Notes under the pieces: model-generated
What the model was told of the DNA's origin: nothing
The model's database searches: none
The model's input: the letters and a program-made list of their open reading frames with translations, nothing else
NCBI RefSeq assembly: GCF_023612255.1
Contig: NZ_CP063231.1
Location: 2,834,001 to 2,898,000 of the forward strand
From: Luteibacter flocculans
GTDB taxonomy: Bacteria; Pseudomonadota; Gammaproteobacteria; Xanthomonadales; Rhodanobacteraceae
DNA: 64,000 nt
Direction: 5' to 3'
Made by a program: the position numbers and the translations under genes
Shown: piece by piece, positions 62,788-64,000 of the stretch
Layout of the letters: every line of letters starts with the position of its first letter
How positions within the stretch are numbered: the first letter of the stretch is position 1

Positions 62788-63963
62788 ATGCACACGATCA
62801 CTGCCATCCCTGTACCGCCACGCGCCTACGCTGCCTACGGGGCTGGCGTTCCCCTGCCCCACGCCCGATCCGCCTTTGCCGGCCAGGTGGCGGAGCCGGA
62901 TACGGGCTGGTATCTGCTCGGCAACCGACCGTACAGTCCGACGCTCCGCTGTTTCCTGGCACCGGATACGTCGAGTCCTTTCGACAAGGGTGGCGTGCAT
63001 CGCTATGCCTATTGCAGCGGCGATCCCATCAACCGCATTGATCCCACCGGCGAGGCGTGGACCGACTGGCTCATGGTGGGCATTGCATTGACCTTCGCCG
63101 TGGTGGGCACGGTGGTTTCGGCAGGCGCTCTTGCGGGTACGATCGCCGCCGCCGGATCCCTCGCCGCCGCCGCGGCCACCTCGGGCATCGTCGCCACCAC
63201 GGTGGCCGCTGTCGCCGATGTCGTCGTGCTGTCGGCCACGATCGGCTCGACAGTTACCATGGCCACCCAGGACGCGAAGCTCAATGGCATCTTCGGCTGG
63301 GTGTCTCTCGGAGCCGGACTGGTCTCGGGCGCGGCCATGACTGCGGCCGTCAAACAAGGGGCCGAGTTCGGAAGAGGCGTCGGAAAAGCCGCGCAAGCGA
63401 CCTCCTCCCGAGCCGCGTCATCCGCCGGCGCAGCATCGATGTTTTCGGCACGTGCGATCACCGCCGCTCGCTCGCCCACACGGATCGTGGACGACCTTAC
63501 GATGCTTGCAACAGCCGCCGCGACGAGGGCCGTGCGAAACGTTACGACGCCAAAGAGCACAAGCGGTCGCGCCATCGTTTCCCTTGGCCGCCAGCTTCAG
63601 GCACCCGAACTCCGGAGCGCCGTACAGGGAGTGAGCGATAGCGGCGCACGCAGCGCCACCGTCTACACCGGCACGCCCGGCGCCCGGCGACAACCCGAGC
63701 GTGCCGGCGCCGTTATCGGTGCGCGAACGCCCGTGCGCAGCGATCCACACAATCTCGCGCGCCAGAGCAGAACGGCCAGCACAGACGTCAGCGTCGTGGA
63801 GACAGACCGCCTGACGCAGGAGCAGACACGACAGCGGTTGAACGAAAGCGGCGTCGCCGTGACCTCTAAAACATTCGGATTGCTCGACACGTCGGTGCTG
63901 GCCTCGTTGAACTTCCCCGAAGGCACGTCGAGCGACGCTCGCCGGATACGCGCGAGCATGTGA
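62788..63963 (+). CDS. RHS-core protein with variable C-terminal (putative toxin) region
   Basis: A 391-residue protein 23 bp after the YD-repeat gene and in a different frame. Residues about 28-88 form the RHS core (SAFAGQVAEPDTGWYLLGNR, LRCFLAPDTSSPFDKGG, YAYCSGDPINRIDPTGE), where polymorphic toxins switch from conserved to variable sequence. Residues about 95-155 and 168-188 are hydrophobic and Ala/Gly-rich. The tail (190-391) is polar, Ala/Arg/Thr-rich and unlike any toxin domain I recognise. It is likely an effector cassette used with the upstream shell protein. Confidence 0.82.
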   Translation: MHTITAIPVPPRAYAAYGAGVPLPHARSAFAGQVAEPDTGWYLLGNRPYSPTLRCFLAPDTSSPFDKGGVHRYAYCSGDPINRIDPTGEAWTDWLMVGIALTFAVVGTVVSAGALAGTIAAAGSLAAAAATSGIVATTVAAVADVVVLSATIGSTVTMATQDAKLNGIFGWVSLGAGLVSGAAMTAAVKQGAEFGRGVGKAAQATSSRAASSAGAASMFSARAITAARSPTRIVDDLTMLATAAATRAVRNVTTPKSTSGRAIVSLGRQLQAPELRSAVQGVSDSGARSATVYTGTPGARRQPERAGAVIGARTPVRSDPHNLARQSRTASTDVSVVETDRLTQEQTRQRLNESGVAVTSKTFGLLDTSVLASLNFPEGTSSDARRIRASM

Positions 63964-63982
63964 CGAGCGGCGCGGAGTCTGC

Positions 63983-64000
63983 ATGAACATCCCGTCCTCG
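63983..64000 (+). CDS. Start of a further gene (cut by the window end)
   Basis: An ATG at 63983 with GGAG 6 bases upstream follows the RHS-core stop by 20 bp. Only six codons (MNIPSS) are visible. By analogy with polymorphic-toxin loci this could be an immunity gene, but nothing in six codons shows that. Confidence 0.3.

Overview
This is a GC-rich chromosomal window from a gammaproteobacterium. The gene families (DUF5916, DUF3014, YXWGXW, IcmF, an aryl-polyene/xanthomonadin-type pigment locus) and the GTRG-headed REP palindromes suggest the Xanthomonadales, most likely Rhodanobacteraceae such as Luteibacter or Dyella. That placement is inference; no rRNA is present. About 65 genes are densely packed on both strands. 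There is one tRNA (Arg, anticodon CCT), one IS110-family insertion sequence, four clusters of REP-like repeats, and no CRISPR array.

Layout. 0-4.4 kb: the end of an RhlE-type helicase, a DoxX-like protein, S-formylglutathione hydrolase and a DeaD/CsdA helicase. 4.45-5.63 kb: an IS110 element inserted precisely into a REP palindrome. 5.7-18.8 kb: housekeeping and accessory genes (YkgJ, YpfJ, MAPEG, a TerC/CBS protein, a CPBP protease, GH15, DUF5916, a LysR/aldehyde dehydrogenase divergon, a periplasmic cyclophilin). 18.8-19.2 kb: a tandem REP array. 19.2-27 kb: DUF3014, a gene for a protein about 76% identical to eukaryotic ubiquitin (49% GC, no C-terminal Gly-Gly), a convergent M50-type metalloprotease, an SGNH-like protein, the fused mutase IcmF and a hydrolase. 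27-29.4 kb: a YXWGXW protein, leucine dehydrogenase and cold-shock proteins. 29.5-40.7 kb: a tightly coupled aryl-polyene operon of 14 genes, followed by a FUSC membrane protein. 43-56 kb: an orphan Tai4-type immunity gene, isovaleryl-CoA dehydrogenase, a lipobox-bearing S8 autotransporter, a thiolase, a coiled-coil lipoprotein, methylcrotonyl-CoA carboxylase beta, XseA and redox enzymes. 56.2-64 kb: tRNA-Arg, then an unrecognised 737-aa protein, a YD-repeat (RHS/SpvB-like) shell protein and a separate RHS-core protein with a variable C-terminus. This last part looks like a polymorphic-toxin locus that continues past the window.

How the genes work together. The polyene operon supplies two ACPs, three Cys-His-His ketosynthases, a chain-length factor, a ketoreductase, two hotdog dehydratases, a thioesterase, two acyltransferases, a glycosyltransferase and a methyltransferase, which is enough for iterative polyene assembly and lipid attachment. 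Its aryl-CoA ligase appears reduced to a remnant fused between a membrane domain and a dehydratase. Leucine dehydrogenase, isovaleryl-CoA dehydrogenase, the carboxylase beta subunit, the thiolase and IcmF point to branched-chain amino-acid catabolism, but they are scattered rather than in one operon.

The most unusual items are the bacterial ubiquitin homologue, the REP-targeting IS110 with a recoverable empty site, the ligase-remnant fusion and the split RHS locus.
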